Positions 1 through 7,188 of a DNA stretch of 8,729 bases are shown piece after piece; position 1 is the first letter of the stretch; each line of letters begins with the position of its first letter. Below the pieces are notes generated by a model. That model worked only from the letters and a program-made list of their open reading frames with translations, made no database searches and had not been told where the DNA came from. The DNA is from Nitrospira sp. (GTDB lineage Bacteria; Nitrospirota; Nitrospiria; Nitrospirales; Nitrospiraceae), in NCBI GenBank assembly GCA_012032965.1, contig JAAUPT010000048.1:1-8729 (forward strand). The letters run 5' to 3'. The position numbers and the translations under genes were made by a program.

Positions 1-13
1 GAGCCGTGTGGGT

Positions 14-1006
14 ATGCAGATGAACCGGAACATCGTAATTATTCACCCTGGTGCTCTTGGGGATGTGTTGCTCGCTGTCCCGGCCATGAAGAAACTGGCT
101 GTGCGATTCTCTGGGCATACAATTGTGCTGATCGCTCGTGCGCCTGTTAGTCGCTTGCTGGCTGAGTGTTGCGTGATCGATGAATGGATATCCATAGAGT
201 CTCAGGCATGCGCGGGATTGTTTACAAGGTTTGGTTGCCCATCCATGGAGTTGCAATCGTGCTTCGAGCGATGTGATGCGGCTGTGGCATGGGCCGAAGA
301 TACCGACGGTTCCCTGGCCAATGTTCTTGGCGAATTTGGGATATCGCGAGTATGGATTCAATCACCCTTTTCTTCGGATTTGAACGCAAGGCATCAGCGT
401 GATCGTTTCCTTGAAACGGTGGGTGAAACAGGCACAGATGCTCTAGAAAATGACGGACTGCACATTCCTGATTATCTCCTTGAGAAGGGTAGGGTATGCC
501 TTCAGGACAAGGGAATCTCGCCGAATGGCTCGCTAGTGTTTGTCCATCCAGGAAGTGGAAGTGTCCACAAGTGTCTTAGTTCGGAGAAGTTAGCCTCTAT
601 CGTTCAGAAATTGCAGCAGCGAGAGATGTCTCCTGTTCTGTTAGAGGGACCAGCTGATCAAGGTGCTGCGGAAGGTGTGCTAAAGCTGCTAAGTAAAAAG
701 CCCCCGGTTCTACGAGACCTCGACCTTCCGCTGCTCGCCGGAATCCTTGCGCACGCAGAGCTGTATCTTGGTCATGATTCAGGCCTTACACACTTGGCTG
801 CTCTCTTGGGTGTGCGTACCGTTTCGGTATTTGGCCCGACAGACCACCATCGGTGGGCACCTTACGGCGAACACGTGGCCATAGTGCGCGGGGCATCCTG
901 TGTTTGCCCCTCATGGGAAGCAGTGAAACAATGCCAGGAGAAACCTTGTCTTGCCTTTCCAATAGAAGAAATTCTGACTGCATTGAAGCTTCAAGCAACG
1001 GCATAG
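14..1006 (+). CDS. Glycosyltransferase family 9 (heptosyltransferase-like) protein
   Basis: Probably transfers a heptose or similar sugar from a nucleotide-activated donor to lipopolysaccharide core or another surface glycan, at the cytoplasmic face of the inner membrane. The N-terminus carries the GT9 signature HPGALGDVLLAVPAMKKL, the acceptor-side Rossmann half. The C-terminal half has GHDSGLTHLAALLGV (starting near residue 253) and FGPTDHHRWAPYG, the usual donor-binding region, then a cysteine cluster (CVCPSW...CQEKPCL) common near the end of this family. About 330 residues is normal for GT9. The start is uncertain: GTG at 8, ATG at 14 and ATG at 20 are all in frame, the frame is open to the window edge, and no clear Shine-Dalgarno is visible. 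ATG 14 or 20 fits the family N-terminus best. The TAG stop is at 1004. The exact acceptor cannot be read from the sequence. Confidence 0.86.
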   Translation: MQMNRNIVIIHPGALGDVLLAVPAMKKLAVRFSGHTIVLIARAPVSRLLAECCVIDEWISIESQACAGLFTRFGCPSMELQSCFERCDAAVAWAEDTDGSLANVLGEFGISRVWIQSPFSSDLNARHQRDRFLETVGETGTDALENDGLHIPDYLLEKGRVCLQDKGISPNGSLVFVHPGSGSVHKCLSSEKLASIVQKLQQREMSPVLLEGPADQGAAEGVLKLLSKKPPVLRDLDLPLLAGILAHAELYLGHDSGLTHLAALLGVRTVSVFGPTDHHRWAPYGEHVAIVRGASCVCPSWEAVKQCQEKPCLAFPIEEILTALKLQATA

Positions 1007-1042
1007 ACTCTGCAAGCCCTCGTAATTCAAGGTAAAACTGTC

Positions 1043-1071
1043 TTGTCTCTCAAAACATCATATGTTAGAGT
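1043..1071 (+). promoter_or_regulatory. Putative sigma-70 promoter of the argS-tgt-yajC-secDF unit
   Basis: TTGTCT at 1043-1048 (4 of 6 to TTGACA) is followed by a 17-base spacer and TAGAGT at 1066-1071 (4 of 6 to TATAAT). A TG dinucleotide at 1063-1064 gives an extended -10. Transcription would begin near 1078, leaving a leader of about 37 bases before argS. This is the only spacer above 100 bases ahead of the operon, so a promoter is expected here. No terminator for the upstream gene is evident in 1007-1114. This is a motif match by eye only. Confidence 0.4.
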
Positions 1072-1102
1072 GCCCCGTTAATTTTCTTTTTGGTAAGGAG
1101 TT

Positions 1103-1107
1103 AGGAG
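1103..1107 (+). promoter_or_regulatory. Ribosome binding site that decides the argS start
   Basis: AGGAG sits 7 bases before GTG 1115. A second AGGAG at 1134-1138 sits 6 bases before an in-frame ATG at 1145. Both starts are therefore well equipped. GTG 1115 is preferred because the VQEKVMTALLGA segment between and after them aligns with the first helix of other ArgS N-terminal domains. Confidence 0.6.
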
Positions 1108-1114
1108 AAACCTT

Positions 1115-2842
1115 GTGTCACGAGGTGTCGTACAGGAGAAGGTCATGACTGCCCTGCTTGGCGCGCTAGACGGTGCGAGGCAAAAGGGACAGTTGAAGGC
1201 CACTGCTTGGCCAGCACTGAATCTGGATGCACCCAAACGACCGGAATGGGGCGACTTGGCGTCAACAGTGGCCATGTCTTTGGCATCATCCGAGCAGAAA
1301 GCGCCTCACGATATCGCACAGATCATCGTGGAGAACATTTCGCAACGGGAGCAGATTTTTGATCGTGTGGAAATCGTTCGCCCCGGTTTCTTGAACCTAA
1401 CAATAAAACCTGCTCTTTGGCAGGAAGTTCTCCATGAAGTTGAGCAGCAAGGAACTCGGTATGGCCAGGCCAATATAGGAACTGGTCGTCGAGTGTTGGT
1501 CGAATATGTGAGTGCCAATCCAACTGGTCCATTGCATGTGGGACATGGGAGAGGCGCGGCCGTGGGGCAAGCTGTGTGTCGCTTGCTGGCGGCGATCGGC
1601 TACGATGTCGTAGGCGAGTATTATGTGAACGACGCCGGCCGACAGATGAAGTTATTGGGCGCGTCGGTTTATGCTCGTTATCAGGGGTTGTCTGGACGGA
1701 CTATCGATTTCCCTGAGGATGGCTACCACGGCACCTACATCACCGTTATCGCTCAACAGATCAGAGAACAGCTGGATCGTGTTGCAGGGGAACTGACTCC
1801 TCGTGATCTCGAAGCTCGGTGCAGGGATCTGGCCTATCGGGAACTGCTGGGACTCATCCGTGACGATCTCAAGTCATTTGGTATTGAGTTCCAATCCTGG
1901 TTCAGCGAAGCCACGCTGCTGGAATCGAAGGCCGTCGAGCGGGCTCTGGACGAATTAAAAACGCGTGAACTCTTGTTTGAACAAGAAGGCGCGTGGTGGT
2001 TTCGATCATCGAAATACGGCGATGAAAAAGATCGTGTCGTAAGAAAACAGGACGGCGAATTCACCTATTTGGCTTCTGATATCGCATATCACCATGACAA
2101 GCTTCGGCGTGGGTACGATCTGCTAGTCAATGTCTTCGGCGCTGATCACCATGGATATATTCCTCGCATGCAAGCTGTGATGCAGGCCTACGGACATCCG
2201 AAGGAGCGCCTCCAGGTGGTACTTGTCCAGTTGGTCAAGCTGCTGCGGGGTGGAGTCGAAGTGAAAATGTCCAAGCGGACTGGGGAATTCATTACGATGC
2301 GGGAAGTTATTGACGAAGTTGGCGCGGATGCCGCGAAGTTCTACTTCTTGATGCGTGATTCTAAGACTCATCTGGAATTCGATTTAGAGTTAGCCAAGCA
2401 GCGGTCTGCCGACAATCCTGTGTATTACGTTCAGTATGCACATGCTAGGATTTGCAGCCTGTGGCGTGTGGCTTCTGAGCGGGGAATCGCTCGTCCTCCA
2501 TCCGCGGCGGAGACAGATCTCACAGTGTTGACGGACCCCGATGAATTGGGGCTGATCAAGAAACTGTCCGCCTACCCTGAGGTCATTCTGGATAGTGCGT
2601 TAGCCTTTGAGCCCCATCGTGTGACCTATTATCTCCAGCAATTGGCCGCGCAACTGCACACGTTTTATAACAAACATCGGGTGTTGCCTCCTGCAACAGA
2701 TCCAGAGCGTGATGACACTGCACCTGTTGAAATCGGTACCTCCAATCAGACTGCGGCGAGACTTGTTCTGATGGGGGCAGTCCAGCAAGTCCTTAGGAAT
2801 GGACTCGAGGTACTCGGCATCTCGGCGCCTGAGCACATGTAG
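1115..2842 (+). CDS. argS: Arginyl-tRNA synthetase
   Basis: Class I aminoacyl-tRNA synthetase that charges tRNA-Arg with arginine using ATP in the cytoplasm. The 575-residue product matches the usual length (E. coli 577). The order is: N-terminal tRNA-recognition (Arg_tRNA_synt_N) domain, about residues 1-110; Rossmann catalytic core starting with VEYVSANPTGPLHVGHGRG, where HVGH (141-144) is the HIGH motif; KMSKR at 384-388, the second ATP-binding signature; and the C-terminal DALR anticodon-binding helical domain beginning around YYVQYAHARI. The start is GTG 1115 (alternative ATG 1145, each with its own AGGAG). The TAG stop is at 2840-2842, only 22 bases before tgt, so the two genes are probably cotranscribed. 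The frame is intact, unlike several genes downstream. Confidence 0.97.
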   Translation: MSRGVVQEKVMTALLGALDGARQKGQLKATAWPALNLDAPKRPEWGDLASTVAMSLASSEQKAPHDIAQIIVENISQREQIFDRVEIVRPGFLNLTIKPALWQEVLHEVEQQGTRYGQANIGTGRRVLVEYVSANPTGPLHVGHGRGAAVGQAVCRLLAAIGYDVVGEYYVNDAGRQMKLLGASVYARYQGLSGRTIDFPEDGYHGTYITVIAQQIREQLDRVAGELTPRDLEARCRDLAYRELLGLIRDDLKSFGIEFQSWFSEATLLESKAVERALDELKTRELLFEQEGAWWFRSSKYGDEKDRVVRKQDGEFTYLASDIAYHHDKLRRGYDLLVNVFGADHHGYIPRMQAVMQAYGHPKERLQVVLVQLVKLLRGGVEVKMSKRTGEFITMREVIDEVGADAAKFYFLMRDSKTHLEFDLELAKQRSADNPVYYVQYAHARICSLWRVASERGIARPPSAAETDLTVLTDPDELGLIKKLSAYPEVILDSALAFEPHRVTYYLQQLAAQLHTFYNKHRVLPPATDPERDDTAPVEIGTSNQTAARLVLMGAVQQVLRNGLEVLGISAPEHM

Positions 2843-2864
2843 CGGAGAGATCCTAGGAAAGATG

Positions 2865-4041
2865 ATGCACTATCAGATCGATCAGCCGGACCCGTATTGC
2901 AAGGGCCGTATCGGTTTGTTGACGACCGATCATGCAGTGGTTGAAACGCCGACGTTCATGCCGGTAGGCTCCTTGGGGCCTGTGAAGGGACTTGAGCCGG
3001 ATGACCTTCAGAAATTAGGGTTTCGTCTCCTCCTCAATAATGCGTATCATCTGTTCTTGCGACCCGGTCACAAGATTGTCGCTGAATTGGGAGGGCTTCA
3101 TGCGTTCACTGGTTGGCCGGGTGCCATCCTGACCGACAGCGGAGGGTTTCAGATCTTCAGTTTAGCGAAATTATGCGAGGTCACCGATGACGGCGTCACA
3201 TTTCAGTCACACATCGATGGCTCGACACATTTTATTACCCCGGAAAAGGCTATCGAGATTGAAGAGGCATTGGGGGCCGATATCATCATGGTGCTGGATC
3301 AGTGCGTCGCACTTCCGGCCGACGGGCACATGATCCAGGACAGCGTACGGCGGACCAGGCTCTGGGCCGAACGTTGTCAGGCGGCGCGACGAAGAACGGA
3401 TCAGGCCTTGTTCGGCATTGTCCAAGGCGGATTAAATGCTCGACGTACGGGTCGCCTCAGCGAGAGAGTTAGTGGCATTGGGCTTTGAGGGATATGCGAT
3501 CGGAGGATTGTCGGTAGGGGAAGGAAAAGCCGACATGCACGCGATGCTCGATGTCACGGTTCCGGAGTTGCCGGAGAAAAATCCTCGGTATCTCATGGGT
3601 GTCGGATATCCTGAAGATCTGGTGGAAGGTGTGGCTCGTGGGATCGATCTCTTCGATTGCGTGGTCCCGTCTCGGCATGGCAGAACAGGCTCGTTGTTTA
3701 CGACATCAGGTCGGGTGGTCATCAAACAGGCGCAATACGCCGATGATGAGCGACCAATTGACCCCGCTTGTGGTTGCCCGGTGTGTGGTCGGTACTCGCG
3801 AGCCTATTTACACCATTTGTTCTTGGTCAAGGAGATGCTGGGAGCGCGGCTGAACACGATCCACAATCTTTGGTATTTTTCAGAGTTGATGCGACGAATG
3901 CGGGAGGCTTTGGCAGAGAAGAGGTTCGCCGCGTTCCGCGACGAATTTTATCACAATCGTCACCAGCAGGCTGAGCTGTCCGGTCCCACGAACGATGCGC
4001 GGGAACCAGACCCTCAATTTCATGGGAGTTGTCATACCTAG
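2865..4041 (+). CDS. tgt: Queuine tRNA-ribosyltransferase (tRNA-guanine transglycosylase), one-base frame break
   Basis: Exchanges guanine-34 for preQ1 in tRNAs with GUN anticodons, a step of queuosine synthesis. The first part (2865 to about 3433) carries FMPVGSLGPVKGL, TDSGGFQIFSL (Asp91, catalytic) and FGIVQGG. The rest, in the +1 frame (about 3437-4041), carries SARELVALGF, GYAIGGLSVGE, FDCVVPSR (nucleophile Asp264) and the zinc site C302-x-C304-x2-C307 with H333. Removing one base, most simply an A of AAA 3434-3436, gives 391 residues. Asp264 and the zinc ligands then take the same numbers I recall for E. coli Tgt. As written, the first frame ends at TGA 3486-3488 (207 residues) and the second could start at ATG 3436 (201 residues). 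ATG 2865 is chosen over 2862 because AGGAA at 2855-2859 is better spaced. Probably an assembly error rather than a dead gene. Confidence 0.93.
3434..3436 (+). other. Probable one-base insertion in tgt (AAA run)
   Basis: The reading frame of Tgt changes by +1 here. With AA in place of AAA the codons read G-L-M-L-D-V-R-V-A-S-A-R-E-L-V, which aligns without gaps to the B. subtilis-type segment G-E-Y-E-D-L-R-R-Q-S-A-K-D-L-V. The downstream frame has a TAA at 3433-3435, so the shift must lie after 3433. Confidence 0.75.
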
Positions 4042-4060
4042 AATAGAAGGGATACGTTCG

Positions 4061-4411
4061 ATGTTGATGGAATCAATCGCATGGGCGGAAGGAACGGGTG
4101 GAGGGAGTACAGCTGCGAGCGGAGGGGCGGGAGGCATGTTGTCGCTGATTCCGTTTCTCCTGATCTTTATCATTTTCTACTTTCTCCTGATCCGTCCGCA
4201 GCAGAAAAAACAAAAGCAGCAGCAAGCCTTGTTGGATACAGTGAAAAAAGGGGATAAGGTGGTGACGACGTCCGGAATCTGGGGCACGATCACCAACCTT
4301 GGGAAGCAGACGGTGACGCTGCAGATTGCGGACAATACGAAGGTCAAGATGCAGCGAGAGAATATTGCGCGTCTGCGCAGCGAAGACGAAGATAAAGACA
4401 AGGACGCGTAA
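4061..4411 (+). CDS. yajC: Sec translocon accessory subunit YajC
   Basis: Small inner-membrane protein that associates with SecD and SecF and supports Sec-dependent export. The 116-residue product has a short N-terminal segment rich in Gly, Ala and Ser, one transmembrane helix at about residues 27-44 (LSLIPFLLIFIIFYFLLI) and then the family hallmark RPQQKKQK at 45-52. The soluble YajC domain follows (KKGDKVVTTSGIWGTITNLG, then NTKVKMQRENIARL), ending in an acidic SEDEDKDKDA tail. The start is ATG 4061 with AGAAGG about 10 bases upstream. The in-frame ATG at 4067 is possible. Longer in-frame starts inside the end of tgt would add a non-conserved N-terminus. It lies 19 bases after tgt and 29 before secD. 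The frame is intact. Confidence 0.95.
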   Translation: MLMESIAWAEGTGGGSTAASGGAGGMLSLIPFLLIFIIFYFLLIRPQQKKQKQQQALLDTVKKGDKVVTTSGIWGTITNLGKQTVTLQIADNTKVKMQRENIARLRSEDEDKDKDA

Positions 4412-4440
4412 AGTAGACGAACGAAGAGGTTTCAGACGAG

Positions 4441-6077
4441 ATGAAAAAAGTACGTGGGCGCTTATGGTTGTTGATATTGGTGATTCTCGCGTCGGTGGTC
4501 TTTTTTCTGCCATCCTATCAACCGGCCTATCAAACGATGCCTGGTTGGTTGAAGGAGGCGCTCCCGAATAAGGGCATCACGCTCGGATTGGATTTGCAGG
4601 GTGGCATTCATATGGTGTTAGAGGTGGATGAGGACCGAGCCGTGGAGATTGCGGTAGACCGTTCTGTTACGGCCCTACAGGATCTGATCACTGAGAAAAA
4701 ACTCGCGATCGAATCGACAAAGCGAACGGCGCACGACCAAATCACTATGCTGGCGCAAGATGCAGATGTGAAAGCGTCGGTCGAAAAGTTGGTCGACAAT
4801 TTCCCCATGTTTATTGAGAAACAATCGGCGGGGTCAGCCACGACCACGGTGTGGGAGCTGCGTGAAGCAGAAACGAAGCGGATTAAGGATTCGGCAATCA
4901 ACCAGGCTCTGGAAACTATTCGGAACAGGATCGATCAATTCGGCGTGACGGAGCCTATCGTACAACGGCAAGGGTTGAAGCAGATCGTCGTTCAGTTGCC
5001 GGGTGTGAAGGACCCTAAACGCGCGAAGGACCTCATTAAAGAAACGGCGTTACTTGAATTCAAAATGCTGGACGAAGATGTCCGACTCGATCTGCCGGCG
5101 CGTGTGATGAGGGACAAGGAAGCGGAGGTGCTTCAGCAGTTTGCAAGCAAACTGCCCGAGGAGGACCAAATCTTGTTCGAGCGGGCGATCGATAAAGATA
5201 CCGGTGTCGAATTTCGTATGCCGTATGTAGTCAAGAAGCGGGTCATGCTGACCGGAGACGTGTTGAGCGATGCGCGGGTATCCATCGGCCAATTTAACGA
5301 TCCGTACGTGTCCATCACATTTGATTCAAAAGGCGGGCAGGAATTTGAACGAATCACGGGTGAGAACGTCAAAAAGCGCATGGCGGTCGTCCTTGATAAC
5401 ACGATCTACTCGGCACCGGTCATCCAAGAACGTATTTCGGGAGGACGAGCTCAGATTACGGGGACATTCACGACGCAGGAAGCCAACGATTTGGCGATTG
5501 TCCTGCGAGCCGGTGCGCTCCCGGCGCCTCTGAAGATCGTGCAGGATCTTACGGTTGGGCCATCGCTTGGACAGGACTCCATCGATAAGGGGGTCAGGGC
5601 GACATTGATTGCCGGTGCCGTGGTCCTCATTTTCATGGTCGTCTATTATCGTCTGTCCGGTGTGATCGCGGACTTCGCTCTGATCTTGAACTTGGTGTGT
5701 CTGATGGGGGCATTGTCCGCCTTGACGCGACGTTGACCCTACCTGGCATCGCCGGCATCGTGCTGACGATCGGGATGGGTGTGGATTCGAATGTGCTGAT
5801 TTTTGAGCGTATCCGTGAGGAACTTCGAGGGGGGAAGGCCGCACGATCGGCGATCGATGCGGGATACGACAAGGCATTACTCACGATCATCGACTCGCAC
5901 GTGACCACCTTGATCACGGGGGTCGCGCTATTCCTCTTCGGGACCGGACCTATCAAAGGGTTTGCCGTGACCTTGTGCCTGGGTATTGCGATCAATCTTT
6001 TCACCGCCTTGGTTGGCACGAAAGTCATCTTCGACGTTTTGTATCAGAAGCAGAAAGTGGAAGCGCTGAGCATCTAG
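4441..6077 (+). CDS. secD: Protein translocase subunit SecD, one-base frame break
   Basis: RND-superfamily membrane subunit that, with SecF and the proton-motive force, helps pull exported proteins out of SecYEG on the periplasmic side. It has transmembrane helix 1 at about residues 7-24 and [10 protein letters not shown] (DLQGG 51-55). The periplasmic P1 region holds [19 protein letters not shown] and [24 protein letters not shown]. The C-terminal five-helix bundle includes [21 protein letters not shown]. Asp449 there corresponds to the proton-relay Asp of SecD (E. coli D519, as I recall). The frame breaks near 5724: the first part runs to TGA 5734-5736 (431 residues), the rest continues one base back to TAG 6075. 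Adding one base restores 545 residues and the sequence [17 protein letters not shown]. The Shine-Dalgarno is weak (GAAGAGG 4423-4429). Confidence 0.93.
5722..5726 (+). other. Probable one-base deletion in secD
   Basis: TTGAC here would read TTGGAC in an intact gene, giving [10 protein letters not shown], which matches the SecD consensus A-L-G-A-T-L-T-L-P-G. Without the extra G, the zero frame reads L-T-R-R and stops at 5734. Conserved sequence ends exactly here in one frame and resumes here in the other. Confidence 0.75.
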
Positions 6078-6091
6078 CGATGAATTCATCG
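6078..6091 (+). repeat. 14-base perfect palindrome after secD
   Basis: CGATGAATTCATCG reads the same on both strands and begins directly after the secD stop codon, in the 62-base secD-secF gap. With no loop it is a poor RNA hairpin. It could be a protein-binding site or chance. No T-run follows, so it is not a terminator. Confidence 0.3.
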
Positions 6092-6139
6092 ACGATGAGC
6101 GTTCAAGAAGAAACTAAGGGCCAGTAAAAGGGAGCGCGC

Positions 6140-7058
6140 ATGTTAGAGATTCTCGGGAAGACCAATATTGACTTCATGGGTAAGCGCAAGTTCACATTTT
6201 TCTTTTCAGGGATTATGGTCTTGCTCGGGCTTATTGCCCTGGTTCAGATTGGATGGGGGTCAGCAAATCTGGGCATCGATTTCGCTGGTGGGACGGCTGT
6301 ACAGCTGAAGTTCGAGCAGCCAATCCGGATCGATGAGGCCCGGAAAGCCTTGGAGACAAACGGGTTGGGCAATGCGGAGTTGCAAGAATTCGGGCAAGAC
6401 AACAAGCTGCTCATCCGAGTGAAGGCTTCAACGACGATCGAAGAGAAGATAGCAGAACGCGTCGTGGAAATTTTCAGCAAAGAGTTCCCAAGCCACAAAT
6501 TCGTGGTGGACTCAACCACTGAGATCGGACCGACTATCGGGAAAAAACTTCAAGAAGATGCCCTCGTGGCTATCGTCATCTCCTTTGCGGGTATCATTTT
6601 ATACATTGCGGCGCGATTTGAACTTCGGTTTGGCGTGGCCGCTGCGTTAGCCACATTTTCACGACGTCTTGGCCGTAGTCGGAGCGTTCTACGTATTAGA
6701 CAAGGAAATCACCCTCTTGGTCGTGACGGCGCTCTTGACCCTTGCGGGGTATTCGTTGACGGACACTGTCGTCGTCTTTGACCGGATCAGAGAGAATCTC
6801 AAATCACGCCGACGCGAGAGCGAGGAAGCGACGATCAACACCGCCGTCAATCAGGTGCTGAGCCGTACGATCGTGACGAGCGTGACGGTTGTGCTCGTCC
6901 TCATTCCATTGACCTTGACGGGGGGAGAAGTCCTGCACGATTTCTCATTGGCGCTTCTCTGGGGCGTCATCTTCGGCACCTATTCATCCGTATTCGTCGC
7001 CAGCCCACTCTTGCTCATGTGGCCAGGCACGTCGGGTCGACTCTTGAAACGAAACTGA
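6140..7058 (+). CDS. secF: Protein translocase subunit SecF, one-base frame break
   Basis: Partner of SecD in the proton-driven SecDF complex of the inner membrane. It has transmembrane helix 1 at about residues 18-37, the family signature LGIDFAGGT (GIDFAGGT 45-52), a small periplasmic domain and a C-terminal helical bundle with FHDVLAVVGAFYV, GYSLTDTVVVFDRIREN and LSRTIVTSVTV. After correction, Asp208 and Arg242 both sit five residues before E. coli SecF D213 and R247 as I recall them. The frame breaks at TTTT 6656-6659: the first part runs on to a stop at 6779-6781, the conserved rest continues one base forward to TGA 7056. Removing one T restores RFGVAAALATFHDVLAVVG and 305 residues. The Shine-Dalgarno AGGGAG (6129-6134) is 5 bases before ATG 6140. 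Last gene of the sec unit. Confidence 0.93.
6656..6659 (+). other. Probable one-base insertion in secF (TTTT run)
   Basis: ACA TTTT CAC GAC should read ACA TTT CAC GAC, giving A-T-F-H-D-V-L-A-V-V-G as in other SecF proteins. As written the frame gives T-F-S-R-R-L and loses the family sequence. The conserved sequence is uninterrupted when one T of the run is ignored. Confidence 0.8.
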
Positions 7059-7084
7059 GCGAGTGGTGGAATAGAAAGGCGTCG

Positions 7085-7140
7085 CTCGTGAAGCGTCGTT
7101 CGTCGCTTGCTTCTGAAGATTATTCAGAGCATTTCACGAG
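7085..7140 (+). repeat. Nested inverted repeats in the secF-sensor spacer
   Basis: CTCGTGAA at 7085-7092 is the exact reverse complement of TTCACGAG at 7133-7140. Between them TCTGAA (7112-7117) pairs with TTCAGA (7123-7128) around a 5-base loop, extended by GC on each side with one bulged base. GTGAAGCGT (7088-7096) also pairs with ACGCTTCAC (7143-7151), an alternative to the first pairing. TTCAC occurs three times between 7133 and 7158. This looks like a dispersed palindromic intergenic repeat, as seen in Nitrospira-type genomes. No T-run follows, so it is not a standard intrinsic terminator. Confidence 0.45.
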
Positions 7141-7162
7141 ATACGCTTCACCCTTCACAGGT

Positions 7163-7181
7163 TTCCGCATCCTTTGCGGAG
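7163..7181 (+). promoter_or_regulatory. Hairpin covering the sensor gene's Shine-Dalgarno
   Basis: TCCGCA (7164-7169) pairs with TGCGGA (7175-7180) around the 5-base loop TCCTT, and T7163 can wobble-pair with G7181. The 3' arm contains the GCGGAG ribosome binding site (7176-7181), 7 bases before ATG 7189. If it forms in the mRNA, translation initiation of the sensor would be dampened. Whether this is regulated is unknown. Confidence 0.45.
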
Positions 7182-7188
7182 CACCCTT

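Noticed and set aside
1007..1040. Possible terminator after the GT9 gene (CAAG...CTTG pairing).
   Set aside because: The stem is only four pairs and no T-run follows it. The T-rich stretch at 1079-1092 has no hairpin in front.
3480..3491. CTT TGA G in the tgt zero frame, identical to the prfB +1 programmed frameshift site and leading into the correct downstream frame.
   Set aside because: Conserved Tgt sequence (SARELVALGF) is already in the +1 frame well before this point. The CTTTGA arises from the codons GGC TTT GAG of that frame, and no Shine-Dalgarno-like stimulator lies at the prfB spacing.
4073..4513. 146-codon minus-strand open frame across yajC and the start of secD.
   Set aside because: It is antisense to a clear YajC with intact family motifs. 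Its translation is low-complexity with no recognisable domain, as are the other minus-strand frames over argS, tgt, secD and secF.
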